Of a stretch of DNA of 64,000 bases, positions 36,272-48,073 are shown one piece after another. The stretch is from Adineta vaga (taxonomy: Eukaryota > Rotifera): contig CP075495.1 of assembly GCA_021613535.1 (NCBI GenBank), positions 7,688,001-7,752,000 on the forward strand. The letters are read 5' to 3'. The translations under genes were made by a program, and so were the position numbers. The stretch's first letter is position 1, and each line of letters opens with the position of its first letter. The notes below the pieces were generated by a model. That model was not told the DNA's origin, ran no database searches, and worked only from the letters and a program-made list of their open reading frames with translations.

Positions 36272-38216
36272 ATTGATAGTCTAAATAGATAAGTCAAATA
36301 AAATATTTTCAATAAAATTATTCATAGGTAAAGTTTCATTTTAAAATTTTATACCATTTCTCAATGAAATCGGGAAGATGGATATGCTCATCATTGTTGA
36401 TACAAAAAAAAACTAAAAATGTATTTTGTCCGCTTTTTTCCTTCTTTTTTTTTATGTTCTTTCTCGTCTATCTTTTCTCCTTCTCTCTAGATTAGAAGAT
36501 GCCGCACATGAGGGACCACTCCAACACAGGCTGGTTTTCAAGGATCGCTACTCGAATGGGCACTTGAAAAAAAACAGAAGGAGGAGAAAAAGAAGAAAAA
36601 AAATGAGATGAAGATTGTTACGTACGAAGAGCCACTCGTTATATTGAAGGGATAGCCAATCTCGAGTGCGCACCGTTTGTGTTGTGCACACAAGTTGTTA
36701 TTGTTGTGTATGTGTCTACGTGTATGTATGTGCGCACCGGAGTTTCTTTTTCCTTTCTCGTTTTCTCTCTTTCTACACTTTTTTTTCTTTTTCTTACTTT
36801 CAGGTAGATAGCCTCCGGAGAACTTTATCTACTTGGTCAAATAAAAGCATAAGAGAGCAAGAGAGGAAAAAATAGATGTGTAGAACGAATAGCGAACACA
36901 CCGTCTCTGTGTAATCTGCACTTGAACGAGAATGTGAAAGAGAGGAAGAGAGGGAGAGAAGAGGGGGGAAGAGAGGCCTGTCAAATTGATTTCATCGTTC
37001 GTATCATATGCAAATACTGAAACATTTCTTTCTCTCTCTCTCTCTCTCTTTCTTTACTTTTTTCTTTTTTTTCCTTCAAAGTTTAATCACGATACAATTG
37101 ACTTTGCATTCACATTTCATGAATTATTCCATTCATCATTCACGAAAATCTAACATAAGCAGGATAAGAAAAAAAGAAAATAATCTGATTGGTGTAAAAT
37201 TCGATCAAGAAAAAGAACCAATAAGAAATTTGTGATGTTTTCTTTAACGAAGAATAATTTTACCTGTATTTTGACAATGACATAAGACAATAGAAGGGTT
37301 TGTGTTTTTGAAGGATTCTCTCGTTATATTTTCATTTATTAATGCCAATAGTGTTCGATGATGATTAAATGGATTTAACGAGGAAAATGATAAAGACAAA
37401 AAAAAAGGAGAAATAGTGAGGGCAATAAATCTCCATCTGTGAAGATATTCGCTTTAATCTTTTATGTGAGTGATAAGTTCTCATTGTTTCTTTGAAATGG
37501 TTTACTATTTAAAAAACACATATAGACTAGTTTTCAAGATTTTCTTATACTCAAAGAATTTCTTGATAGAATAAAATAGATATTCGTAAAACATCTGTAA
37601 TGTTAGATTTTATCTAATTTTTGTTGAAAACTTCTTGAAATATCGAAAATGTTGAACTAAATCGGATTCAGAATAGCACTGATCAGATATTCATCACATC
37701 TCTATTGAAAAGAATCCCGTAAAATTCAATTGTCACTATTGGTCAGGTGTCAAAGATCACAATTAATATGTTTACACCTTGACTCGTGCCTCACTTACAT
37801 TTGAATTTTAAACTCAAGACGATGTTTTTCTTCCTAATTTAATCGATAACAATTATTATAAATATTGACTCATTCTCATTTATTACACAATTAAAACTAT
37901 ACATGATTGATATCAAAAGAGTTTTTTTTTTCTGAACAGGATGTATACTTTTCCTGAATAGGAATTTCAATCAAAGATAATATTCCGCAAAATTGAAATT
38001 ATTCATCGAACTTACCAATAGTTGATTCGATTGATTTGACAAGATTATAATCTGGATAGTTAAGAACAAAAAAACGAAACTCTTGACTTGTCGCCGTCGT
38101 CGTAGTACACACACTTCACACCCAAGTTACATCAATTGTCTTTTGCATGTGTAGAAGTATTTCTAACATTCGTTTCTTTCTTTTTTCTTACATTCATTCA
38201 ACTTTTATAAAAAAAA
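36272..38216 (-). promoter_or_regulatory. 5'UTR exon, long leader intron and TATA box of the NK2 gene
   Basis: An acceptor (TTTAG|ACTATC at 36280/36281) sits just upstream of the NK2 ATG. A matching donor (ACTATTG|GTAAGTTC) ends a noncoding exon at 38016, leaving a 1.7-kb intron. A TATAAAAG box on the minus strand (38202-38209) predicts a start near 38175. The leader intron holds GC-richer sequence around 36500-36680 and two CACTTGA heptamers (36561-36567 and 36919-36925) that match the NK2 core. The transcript model is inference from splice signals only. Confidence 0.45.
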
Positions 38217-40780
38217 TAATGTCCAAAAAAAATGAAGCTAGAGAAGAAGAGTTTTTTCTTCTTCCCTTTTAAGTTAAAATAAACTTTGTTCATGATAAAT
38301 AAACAAGGACAATACTTTTCTAAAATTTTGTCATCATTATTAACACTTATTCACTCATTTTTTCTCTTTCGCTTTCTCATGCAGTTACTTCAGGCAAATT
38401 GTCCGATGAATGTAGATGGATGAGCACTTATGTGACGAACAAGTACATGAAATACTTAACTAGAGGCTTTTTTCTCTTTCTTCTCACTATTACAACAACG
38501 AAACGCCTGTTCAAATCGCTGTTACTAAAGTTGTTATTGTTATTGTTGATGCACACATATCCATCGGGTTTTGTTCTTCGTCAATTGAAGTATGTTACTC
38601 TTTTAAATTGTTGTAAAAATGTTCTTACATAAAGCGAGATATATTTTATTTTTCACTTTAAATTTTGAAAAACGATTCAATGACAAAAATTCCTGATTTT
38701 TCTTCTCTCTCAAGCTACTTGAAATGATGATGATGATGGTGATGATGAGGGTGGTGGAAGAGATCAATGAAAGAATTAATTTCTTTTTTTTGTCTCACTG
38801 ATCCCTAAAGGCTTCACATTGATGAAAATTGATACAGCGAAGCATTTCATTGCTGTTTTCTTTTCATTTGATGACAATTGTCACCTTTTCAATGAATCTT
38901 TCGATGAATTTGTTGTTTCCTTTATTCTTCGAGTTTTGAAAGATTCGGAGATAGAAAGAAAAAGCTGATTAGATTTTGACAGGTGTTTGAAATCTCTATA
39001 TGAGTGTCAACTATAAGTAGCAATAAAAGTGTTAGCAAATAATACTTCAATAAAAATGATTTATTCCAAGAAGATTAGAAAAATGTTTATTTACTAATAG
39101 ATAGAAAATGATTAATAGAAGGTTCATTGAAATTCAATAGATGAAATCTTGTGAAAGTATTTTTCTTTTAAATTTCATATCAATTCAGTTTAGAACAAAA
39201 TATTTAATATGCAATGATCAATTTGCATATTTCATCGAAGAAAAAAAAATATGAATTAATTTTCATTCCTTAGTCAACATGTTTTCATTATTCCAACCTA
39301 TGAAATTCGATAGAATAAATCAAATCTTTATTACATTAGGAAATTTCAATAAATTTCGTGATACTATTCGAAACCATAGAGGATTCAAAATATGCCAGAA
39401 GTAATAATGAATTTTACTATTCAAAATCGAAAGATATGTTTTCTTAAGTTGAATTTACTTATTTCATTTTCTAATGTCATGATAAATATAATTATTTTAT
39501 AGCTAAATATGTCTCCTCCCATCATTAGTTTGATTTTGAATTGAAATATCGATGTTTCTAATTAGTACTCTCCTGATATGATATAGCTACCTCGTTCAAT
39601 TTATCAAAGTTTTTAAATCTAAAAAAATATGAACTAATAGGAGTCTGAAAATCTGCTAATGCATATAAAATACAACACCTTTAGGGTGTTAATTGTCAAT
39701 AAAAATAAAATTTTAACAAATGTTATTTTTGAAACCTTTTCTTCCTCTTTTTTGCTTATTTTGCCGTTCTCAACAACTGGTAGACATAGTAATTATGAAT
39801 ATAACAAAAGAAAAAGTAAAATGTAATTTTTTTTTGTTAGTAACACACAGCTCAGTTTAATTCGATAATGTTTTTTTCATCCTTGAACCTTTTGTTTTAT
39901 TGTTGTCATAGGAAATTCCATTTTGTTTTCAAGAACTTTGCGTAGGGATGAAATCATATTATCAATAAAGCAAATCGTTTATAGTTTTAAGTAAATTTAA
40001 TATCGTCAATTCTTTGCTTTTATCTTTGATTTCACGTCAATTACTCGATTATTGAAATACAGAAGTGTTTGCTAATCGATTGTCAACTTCCGAATTCTCA
40101 ATGAGCTCAGACAGATTTTTCTCGTTGAATTTATAAATGAAAAAAGAAAAAGATTTCTGGCATTTTCTATTTGTATTGGAATTTAAATCGAACAAATAAT
40201 AGATTTTATTTCGAAACTTAAGAGTGTTAATCAACGTTTCTTTTGTGAATAATACAAAATTTTGGTTGCTAGTTATTTTGAATTCAAACATTGTCAACAA
40301 TATATTCGTCACTACAACTTGCATTATTATGGTTTGGTTAACATACAAACTAAAACGCAGTTTTTTCTTCTTCTTCTTCTTCTTCTTCTTCTTCGACTCG
40401 GTTTTACTTTGATTACTTTCTGTTCTTCATTTTTTGCCATTACCGAGCTCTTTTGTTACAAGAAATGAAACTTTCTTTTCTTCTTCGTCTTCTTGTTGTT
40501 CTTTTTTTTGAAATTTTTTTCTCGTTTTCTTCCGTTGTTGTTAGGTAAAAGAATAAAGAAAATGAGAGTATACCGGCAATGATTGCAAACGAACGGCAAG
40601 CGAATGAGAGAGAAATGGGCATCCGTTTGGGTGATGCTTGTGACATACATATCACTGTTTGTGTATGTTAATCGTTGCTGGTAACAACAGAAGAGAAGAG
40701 CATTTAACAATTTCTAACTTTTCATACATATTTGTGTGTTTGGATTCTCTTCACATATAATATCGAGTTGAAATCAAACG
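38217..40780. other. Spacer upstream of NK2 and the 507-residue gene
   Basis: No supportable gene. Contains a (TTC)n microsatellite at about 40365-40395 and many T-rich tracts. Frames near 40049-40710 are translations of simple sequence or lack any splice context. Confidence 0.4.
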
Positions 40781-43012
40781 ATGATCGTTCAATCAGCACC
40801 TCTGATATTGAAACAACAAAATCAACCGAATCGAGAATGTCTCTATGCTTGGTATCCAGAAGTAGTGCCAGATACTGTTGCCACAGTACCAATGGCACCA
40901 CGAGATATTTATATCTATAAAGGACTAGACAAGGACCTTTTACAGCAAAATGAATGTAAGTTAAATATTGATTGTTTAGACTAGAAGCAGAACATATATG
41001 TAATTAACATGATAAGATAATTAAAGTTTGTCTATATATCAATCAATGGGTTTTTTTTATTGATTTTAGCCACTACTAATTGTATTAACAATACTACTAC
41101 GTATGACGTTTTACAACGTTATAAACAAAGTATTGCACCAAGTGAACGAACATATCATTCAGCTGGAACAATTGATGAAGCATTACGAACACCATGGGCA
41201 TTACATTATGAATTACAACGACGACCAGCTACTCCAAATCTTCCATCTCATTCGAATGATGGTATGTAGAAGAATAGAAATGTATTGTTGCTAAGTAAAC
41301 AGAGTAATTGATAGAATACATGTTTCATACTATTGAAATAATTATTGTAACAGAAAGATAACATTCTTCTATCTTCTAAGAGTAAACACGTTATGATACT
41401 CTTGTTGAACTCAAGTATAACATGAACAAAAGTGCTCTATCGATAATTTTATCAATTCGGAAATGAATATTACTGATATTTATTAACAAAAAATGTTTTG
41501 CATGATCTTTGATCAAAGATAGAAGAAAAAAAAGTAACTTTTTGTCATAGTCTATTATTAATGATAGATAATTTATATTTGATGACTCTTTACTTGAAAT
41601 TAATTTCATATGAAAACTAGCATAGTAACTCAGTCATTTCGTTTGTCTATGATTACTATTGATTAGCATAACAAGTATTGTCAAGATGCTTTTTTTATTG
41701 CGTTTTTATAGTTTTCTTTCCGTTTGAAAAAAAAAGAGATGCATGTCAAAGACAACCTTGTCATTTTAGTGCCCATACATGAAGAAGTACCCCGCCGTTT
41801 GAAGAGTGCTCCACTTATTCGTACGATTCCATCAACATCCGTTCTTACTATTCCTGAACCCCGATTTGTTGGTCCTATAGTTTCTGTTTCTACGAATCAA
41901 ACACCTCTGTCGTCATCATCCTCAGCAGCAACAACAACAACAACAACATTAATCAAACCAAGAAGTCGAGCTTCATCAGCTCTAGGACGTTTGACAACGA
42001 CAGTTACTTTTAATGAAGAACAATTGAATAATAATCGAAGAGAACAACAACAACAACGACGTCGAGAAAGTCATTCAGCTCAGAGAACTCCAAAAAACAG
42101 TGAAATAAGAGTATCATATGAAACAAATCCTCCTCTATGTACACAACTTTACACTGAAATACAATCACAACAACCATCTGTAACTATTCCTTCTACGCCA
42201 CCACCACCACCTGTTTATGTTTATCAAAGATCCTCTAGTTGGCGTGGAAATGATTCACCTATTTGTTGCACTACAGTCGAAACCCAAAATCCTGTTGTTC
42301 TCAATCCACATTATATTCGTCGGCCAGGTGTTGTTTCTGCTACAAATGCTGCCAAAAGAACTGTCGTTCAAGACAATACAACAATGAGAAAACCTAGTAA
42401 ACATCGTCGACGACATCATCAACATCAATATTCTCGTCATTCTCAAGAGAAACGAAATGCGCCAATGCTTGCGGTAACACCGTTATCATATTCAACAAAA
42501 GTTCCCATTGAAATCGATGGTGTTAAACTACTCCAACCCTACATTGACATTAGATGATCCATCATTAAATCTGAAAAAATATCTAATCGAAGGTCGTTTA
42601 TATTTAATTAAAGATCAATATTATAATGTAGTAGAAAATATCGATCCAATAGTCGTTGAAACACACAAGGAAACTCTAACGTAATTATTAAGAACAAAAA
42701 GAATAAAACGAAATTTTAATTCTTTATTTTAGTCTTCCTCCACGACCAAAATATTATCAAACAATTCCAATTGAAAAACTGCAAATACCAAAACCAGCGC
42801 CTGAAGTCCATTACAATGCGTCTGAAACATTCTTCTATAATACAATGCCTAAACGAGTACATCGTTATGTCATTGATCCAAATTTTATTTCAGAAAATCT
42901 CAATGTGAATAAAATGTCTCTGTCACAACGTCCACCAACAGCCAACGTTGTTCATTCAACAATAAACGATTTTAAACGACAATCTACCATCCAACCAACT
43001 GTTTATGCATAA
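40781..43012 (+). CDS. Unknown 507-residue disordered protein
   Basis: I recognise no family. Five exons are needed: 40781-40955, 41070-41261, 41770-42519, 42554-42680 and 42733-43012. The N-terminal 120 residues look most structured: RECLYAWYPEVVPDTVA, YDVLQRYKQSIAPSERTYHS and EALRTPWALHYELQRRP. The middle is Ser/Thr/Pro/Gln-rich with a basic His/Arg cluster (KPSKHRRRHHQHQYSRH). The C-terminal 130 residues again look ordered (YLIEGRLYLIKDQYYNVVEN, FFYNTMPKRVHRYVIDPNF). There is no signal peptide or membrane helix. Exons 3 and 4 are in different frames and join only if a 34-nt segment (42520-42553, GT...AG) is spliced out; otherwise there is a frameshift. AATAAA lies at 43019-43024. Tyr-rich short motifs are common in ciliary microtubule-associated proteins, but this is only a guess. 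Confidence 0.68.
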
Positions 43013-46000
43013 AATCTCAATAAAAAACTGATATAATTATTGTGTTTATTTCTCTTTTATTTTTGGTGATCTTTTTTCTCTTTTCTCTCACACTCTCCCT
43101 TTTTCTTTCTTTCTTGTGCCTTCTTCTTCTTTTTATATAAAACAAAACAAAAGCAAAGACCAGGTATGGCCTCTACATTTATCATCATTATTGTAATTAT
43201 ATTGTTGCAAATATTAATTGTGAATGCATATACCACCATCGTTGAAAATGGCATGAAGAAAATAGATTGAAATGAAAGTGCCTAGATATTTGCACATCTT
43301 ATCATCGTTCCTAATAGCAATTCGAGTAATGGCGATGATGACAGAAATGAAATCGGCGATAAAAGAAAAAGGCTTTGTTGATTTGACGTCAATGAATTTT
43401 ATTTTTTTGTCCTTTTTTGATTATTACTGATTATAAAAGGATGTCGAATGATTGACTGAAAACAGCTTACACATGCTAAAAAATTCCATCTGAATATTTT
43501 TTTTCTTCTTCTCTAGACAAAGAAGAGATGAAGATAATTGAACAAAAAAGGAGCTAGCTCATTGCTTTTGTCGATCGTAGTCCTTATTAGTCGATCTTTC
43601 GCGAGCATCAGCACTCAAGCAAAAAGTAAGGATAGACAGAGACGGAGAAGAAAAGAGAAAGAGAGAAAGAAAGATTCAAGTCGTGTAAAACAAGATCTAT
43701 TGAAAAAATAGCAAGAAGGAGTAAGTAGATGTGTTTACTGAAGTAGGTACGTGTGAATAAAATTTGACAAGTAAATTCTGGTTGATTTTTGCGCCTACGA
43801 GAGCTAAGCGTACTGGACTGAATCATCATTATTATTAATAGATTCACGACAGAAAGGAAAACAAAAGGTACTAGAACCCAGTTGATAGGGTGAGTATATT
43901 GACGTTAGGGAGATCGTCGATGAGAATGAAAATGTATAAATTAATTTTTATTTCTCTTCAATTCTCTGATGAACTATTGTATTTATTAATTAGTCGAACG
44001 AATACAAAAGAATAAATTCAATCATATGAAGACTAATATGTTTTTTTTCATATTTTCTTATCATTAGAGAAATCAACATTGATCAAAGTAAAGAAATAAG
44101 ATTGAAAAAAAAACATCTCTCCCTCTCCCTCTTTTTCCCTTGCGATATATATATATATTTTTTTTTGAGAAAAAAAACTATTATTTTATTTATAGTTCGT
44201 CGCATTAAATATCTAAATTAATAGACCTAATTTCTAATAAATAATGTAAAATAAACAATTGCATGTGCACGATGTCGATTCATCTCGAAACAATATTCTT
44301 ATTATTTGTATTTTGTTTTGCATTTTATCTCTCTTCTAAAAGAAACATCGTGCCCCTTAGTATTTTAACGGAAATTTGATCGATTGGTATTTTATTGCTA
44401 TCATCGGAGACAGAACTACAGTAGTGATGAGTATGTTGTATTTTATATTTTGTGTCAAATAGAGAATACTTCTAGACAACTAGATCAATCATATAGTTGA
44501 TTCAATCACTTGCGCGTAAATGCACACATGCAGAACTATCATTAATACATCGTTTGAATGAAATTTTGCGTTTGTATTTTTGAGAAAGAGATGTTGTTGT
44601 TCTTTTTCAGTTGATTTTTCTTATCATACCAATGATATTTACATTGGTATAGGAAATATGATATGTCGTGTTGTCATCAAATGTTTTTTTTAAAATAATT
44701 TTGTAAGATTTTATTTGCATATTGCATGTAGAAAGAACTATAAGAACAAGAAATCGAGTCAAAATCTCTATTCTTTTCCAGTACAATAGTTACTCTCGAT
44801 CTTTAATAACTAGATTAATAAATATGTGTTGCTATCTATTATTTATTAGTTTTCTTTTTTCTTTCAAGAAAACTAAAAACTAATGAATAAAGTATGTTCA
44901 AAATAGTTGCGAGTTAGATTTCTTCTTCAACAAATAAAGACGATTTTAAAGAGATAACAAGAAAGTTTTCCTTTTGCGAATATATTAATAAGAAATGACA
45001 AATTTTCCGCTAAATACTATCCGATAAAGACAAAGAAATCGATTCTTTTATTTCATAATCTATGATTATATATGTAGATTGTTTCGTCTAGTTTTTTTTC
45101 TTCTTTACTAATCACAATTTATTGTACAATGTAAAGTATAAAGTATGTTGCATTCAACCATAGAATATTCATTTGTAAGTTTGCACTTCATCATCATTGC
45201 TTTCTTTCTTTCTTTCTTTCTTCTCTCATTTCTTCTTCTTCTTCTTCCGCAAAAGATTACATAGCGACGAGAATACGTCCATCTATTCATTCTTGACGAA
45301 CATTGGTATCGAAATGTTGTTACGCGTTCATGCTGGTACTATAACGATCATGTAAATGAGAGAAAAAGCACATCTATATACACAGTATGTTGATGACGCG
45401 AAAATCCTTCTCGAATGCAAATATCTATCGAGAATTTCAACTAATAATATTATCTATTTCTTCTTCTTCTTCTTTTTCTTTCCCGTAGTCATTATCTGTG
45501 TTATTTTCTTCGTCTCCTCCTCTTCCATCTTGATTTTATTCTGAACAAAAAAATTTAAAACAAGAAACGATCTATTTGATTTACATGAGTAAGTTCGAGT
45601 TAAAAATAAGAACATTTATCAGTGAATTTTTCTGTCAACATAACCTTATTATGAAAAAAAAGAAGAAAGAAAGAAAGAAAGAAGAACTTCATCACTGACG
45701 ATAGTGCTTTTTTCGATGACATATTTCTAATGTTGATAGATAGGAGCCCATCAAAAGACTTGTGTATCAGTCATACCAACTGAAGCTTTTTACATAGTAT
45801 ATTTTCTCTCTATTCTTAGCTTCTACAACTAGTGATAGATAATTAAAAAGAATTTCGTTATTGATAACTGATAACGTTTGAATATATGCTGTTGTTTGAT
45901 TATTGATTGTAGATTGAGTGAGAGATATATCTTTAGCTGAAATAGGATGAGATTATAACAAGAAATGTTTATTTATCATTACAGTAATATTGATAACCTC

Positions 46001-48073
46001 ACAGAAAAATAGGAAGATGAATAATTTTCTTTTTTGCTCGATTTAACATAAAAGAAAATCTTCAGTATATGTGTATTTTATAAACGAGTTTTCTTTTTCT
46101 AAAGATTATAACGGTTGATTAAAATCTTTTACGTAGAAACATTTTTTGGTTTGAAAAGACCAAGTAGAAGCAGAATAATAATAATAGCAACTCATAGAGG
46201 AGATGAAGCTTATTATAGTTTCCATAATCATCAATTACCGTTTTTTCTCAAGGAAAAAGAATTGACAAGCATGAAAAATAATATAAGCAAAGTTTACTAA
46301 CCCGACTGATCCGTTCTGTCTATATATAGAAAGAAAAGCAATTGATTCAATTACGTTTTTCTTTCTCTCTCTCTCTCGCTCTCTATTTTCTTGTGTATAC
46401 AGATATATTTGAACTTCTAAGTCGTGAATTAACATCTAATGATACTCGGATGTCATATTAATTGATGATACATAGAAAAATCGTTAGAAAACGACCTCAT
46501 CGTTCTGCTTAGTTAATCTTTAACTAGTCAATGTTATCAGAAGAATAAAATCATTTTCAGGAAATGTTACTTCCTATCATTAGACCGGTCGGATATAGTT
46601 GAATAAAAAGCGGATTTTTGAATAGGTGCGATAATGAGAACGATAAAATAACATCTTTTTTCGTGAAAGAAAAACAAGCCTAAACGACCGATGAGTTTCT
46701 AAAGAATGCTAAGTATGATATGAGAGTTGTTGGAGAAGCATGTCAATCTATTCATTCAAGGTTTTCTCTTTTCTTTTGTATCTCGGAATGAAATAGATCT
46801 CTTTTATACTGCTTCTTTTTCTTAATCGTGAATGAGCGTTTTCTAAATCGAATCATATAGATCAGGCAACAAATGATGAGCATGAAATTTTCTATCGAGC
46901 CTTTTGGATGATAGGCTAATAGTGCTTGGCATGCGTACAATGTCTGTCTATGCTTTGACAATAATCTCTCTACTCTATAAAGCAGAATAAAGGAAAAGAA
47001 AAGAAAAGAAAAAGAGAATAACCGAATAGTATAACTCATCATGATGCTATTTAATAAGTATCTATCGATGGGTAAGAAGTTTTCATTGAAAGATAAAGTT
47101 GCATGTCTTCCTACGAGATTAGTCCAATGAAATACAAGAAAAGTAATATTTGATGAACATCTATTTACGCTGAGAAGAAACTATCGATGAATGTATGTAT
47201 GTATATATCTATATATATATCTGTAGGCTAATTCGAGCACGTCAAATTCGTCTTTTAAAATATAGGATAAAAACTCAGATGACGAAGTATAGACAAGCAA
47301 GATCGAAATCTCTTGAGATTTACATGCGTACACATAGACATCATCATGAAAAAAATGCACAAAAAATAAAACCTCGCAATAAAATTATTTAAATGTAAAA
47401 GCTGACTCTATTTAGCATATCTCATAGGGAATGTACGAAGAAAAAAACGGAACATATAGATGAGAAACAACCAAGTTCGCTTAGTTACTATGAGATTCTC
47501 TTGAGAATTAACTTTTGTTTGGATTGAAATGATTTTCTTTCTTTCATTTATTGAAAACATAGAACAAATTTTAGATTTGACTATAACTATTTAATAGATT
47601 AGATAATTTTTATGTAAACAGATCATTTATATACAACATATGTTCCTTTACTTTAGACTTTTCCTTCTTTTTTTTTTTGGTTTGATTCTGAATAAATATG
47701 TTAGAGCAAGAACCATTACATCTGTCGCTCGGCAAATGTTGTTACTTTTGTTTTGCCGTATACAATTGATGGTAGACAATATTTTTTGTGTGGACGAGCA
47801 AGCGAAAGAATTATCGTGCGAACATGTTTCTCCAGAGACTCTATTCGGAAAAATAAGTACAAAACAAATGTATGCATATATATATATATATATAGATTTC
47901 AGGAAACTCCAATCGATCCGTCATAATACATGTAGCCTATTGTTTTTTTTTATTAATGTAGATTTCTTCTATTTCTTTTCCTTTTCAGAAGAGAGACAAA
48001 AAAAAATACACGAGGAATTTTCTTGTTTCATGAAAATCTACAAATGATCATCGGTGTAACGACGATATGAATG
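43013..48073. other. 5-kb spacer, no gene seen
   Basis: The longest gene-free stretch. It is AT-rich with simple repeats: (TA)n at about 44146-44159, TTTC repeats at about 45201-45222, AAAG/GAAA repeats at about 45660-45685, CT-rich sequence at 46363-46383, and (TA)n at 47876-47893. Frames at 46752-47042 and 47640-48047 exceed 95 codons but show low-complexity hydrophobic or Lys-rich translation and no family motif. It may hold distant regulatory DNA for the GPCR downstream. Confidence 0.4.

Noticed and set aside
47640-48047. 135-residue frame just before the GPCR
   Set aside because: Begins with ATG but is hydrophobic low complexity and includes a translated TA repeat (YIYIYI). It is not joined in frame to the GPCR.
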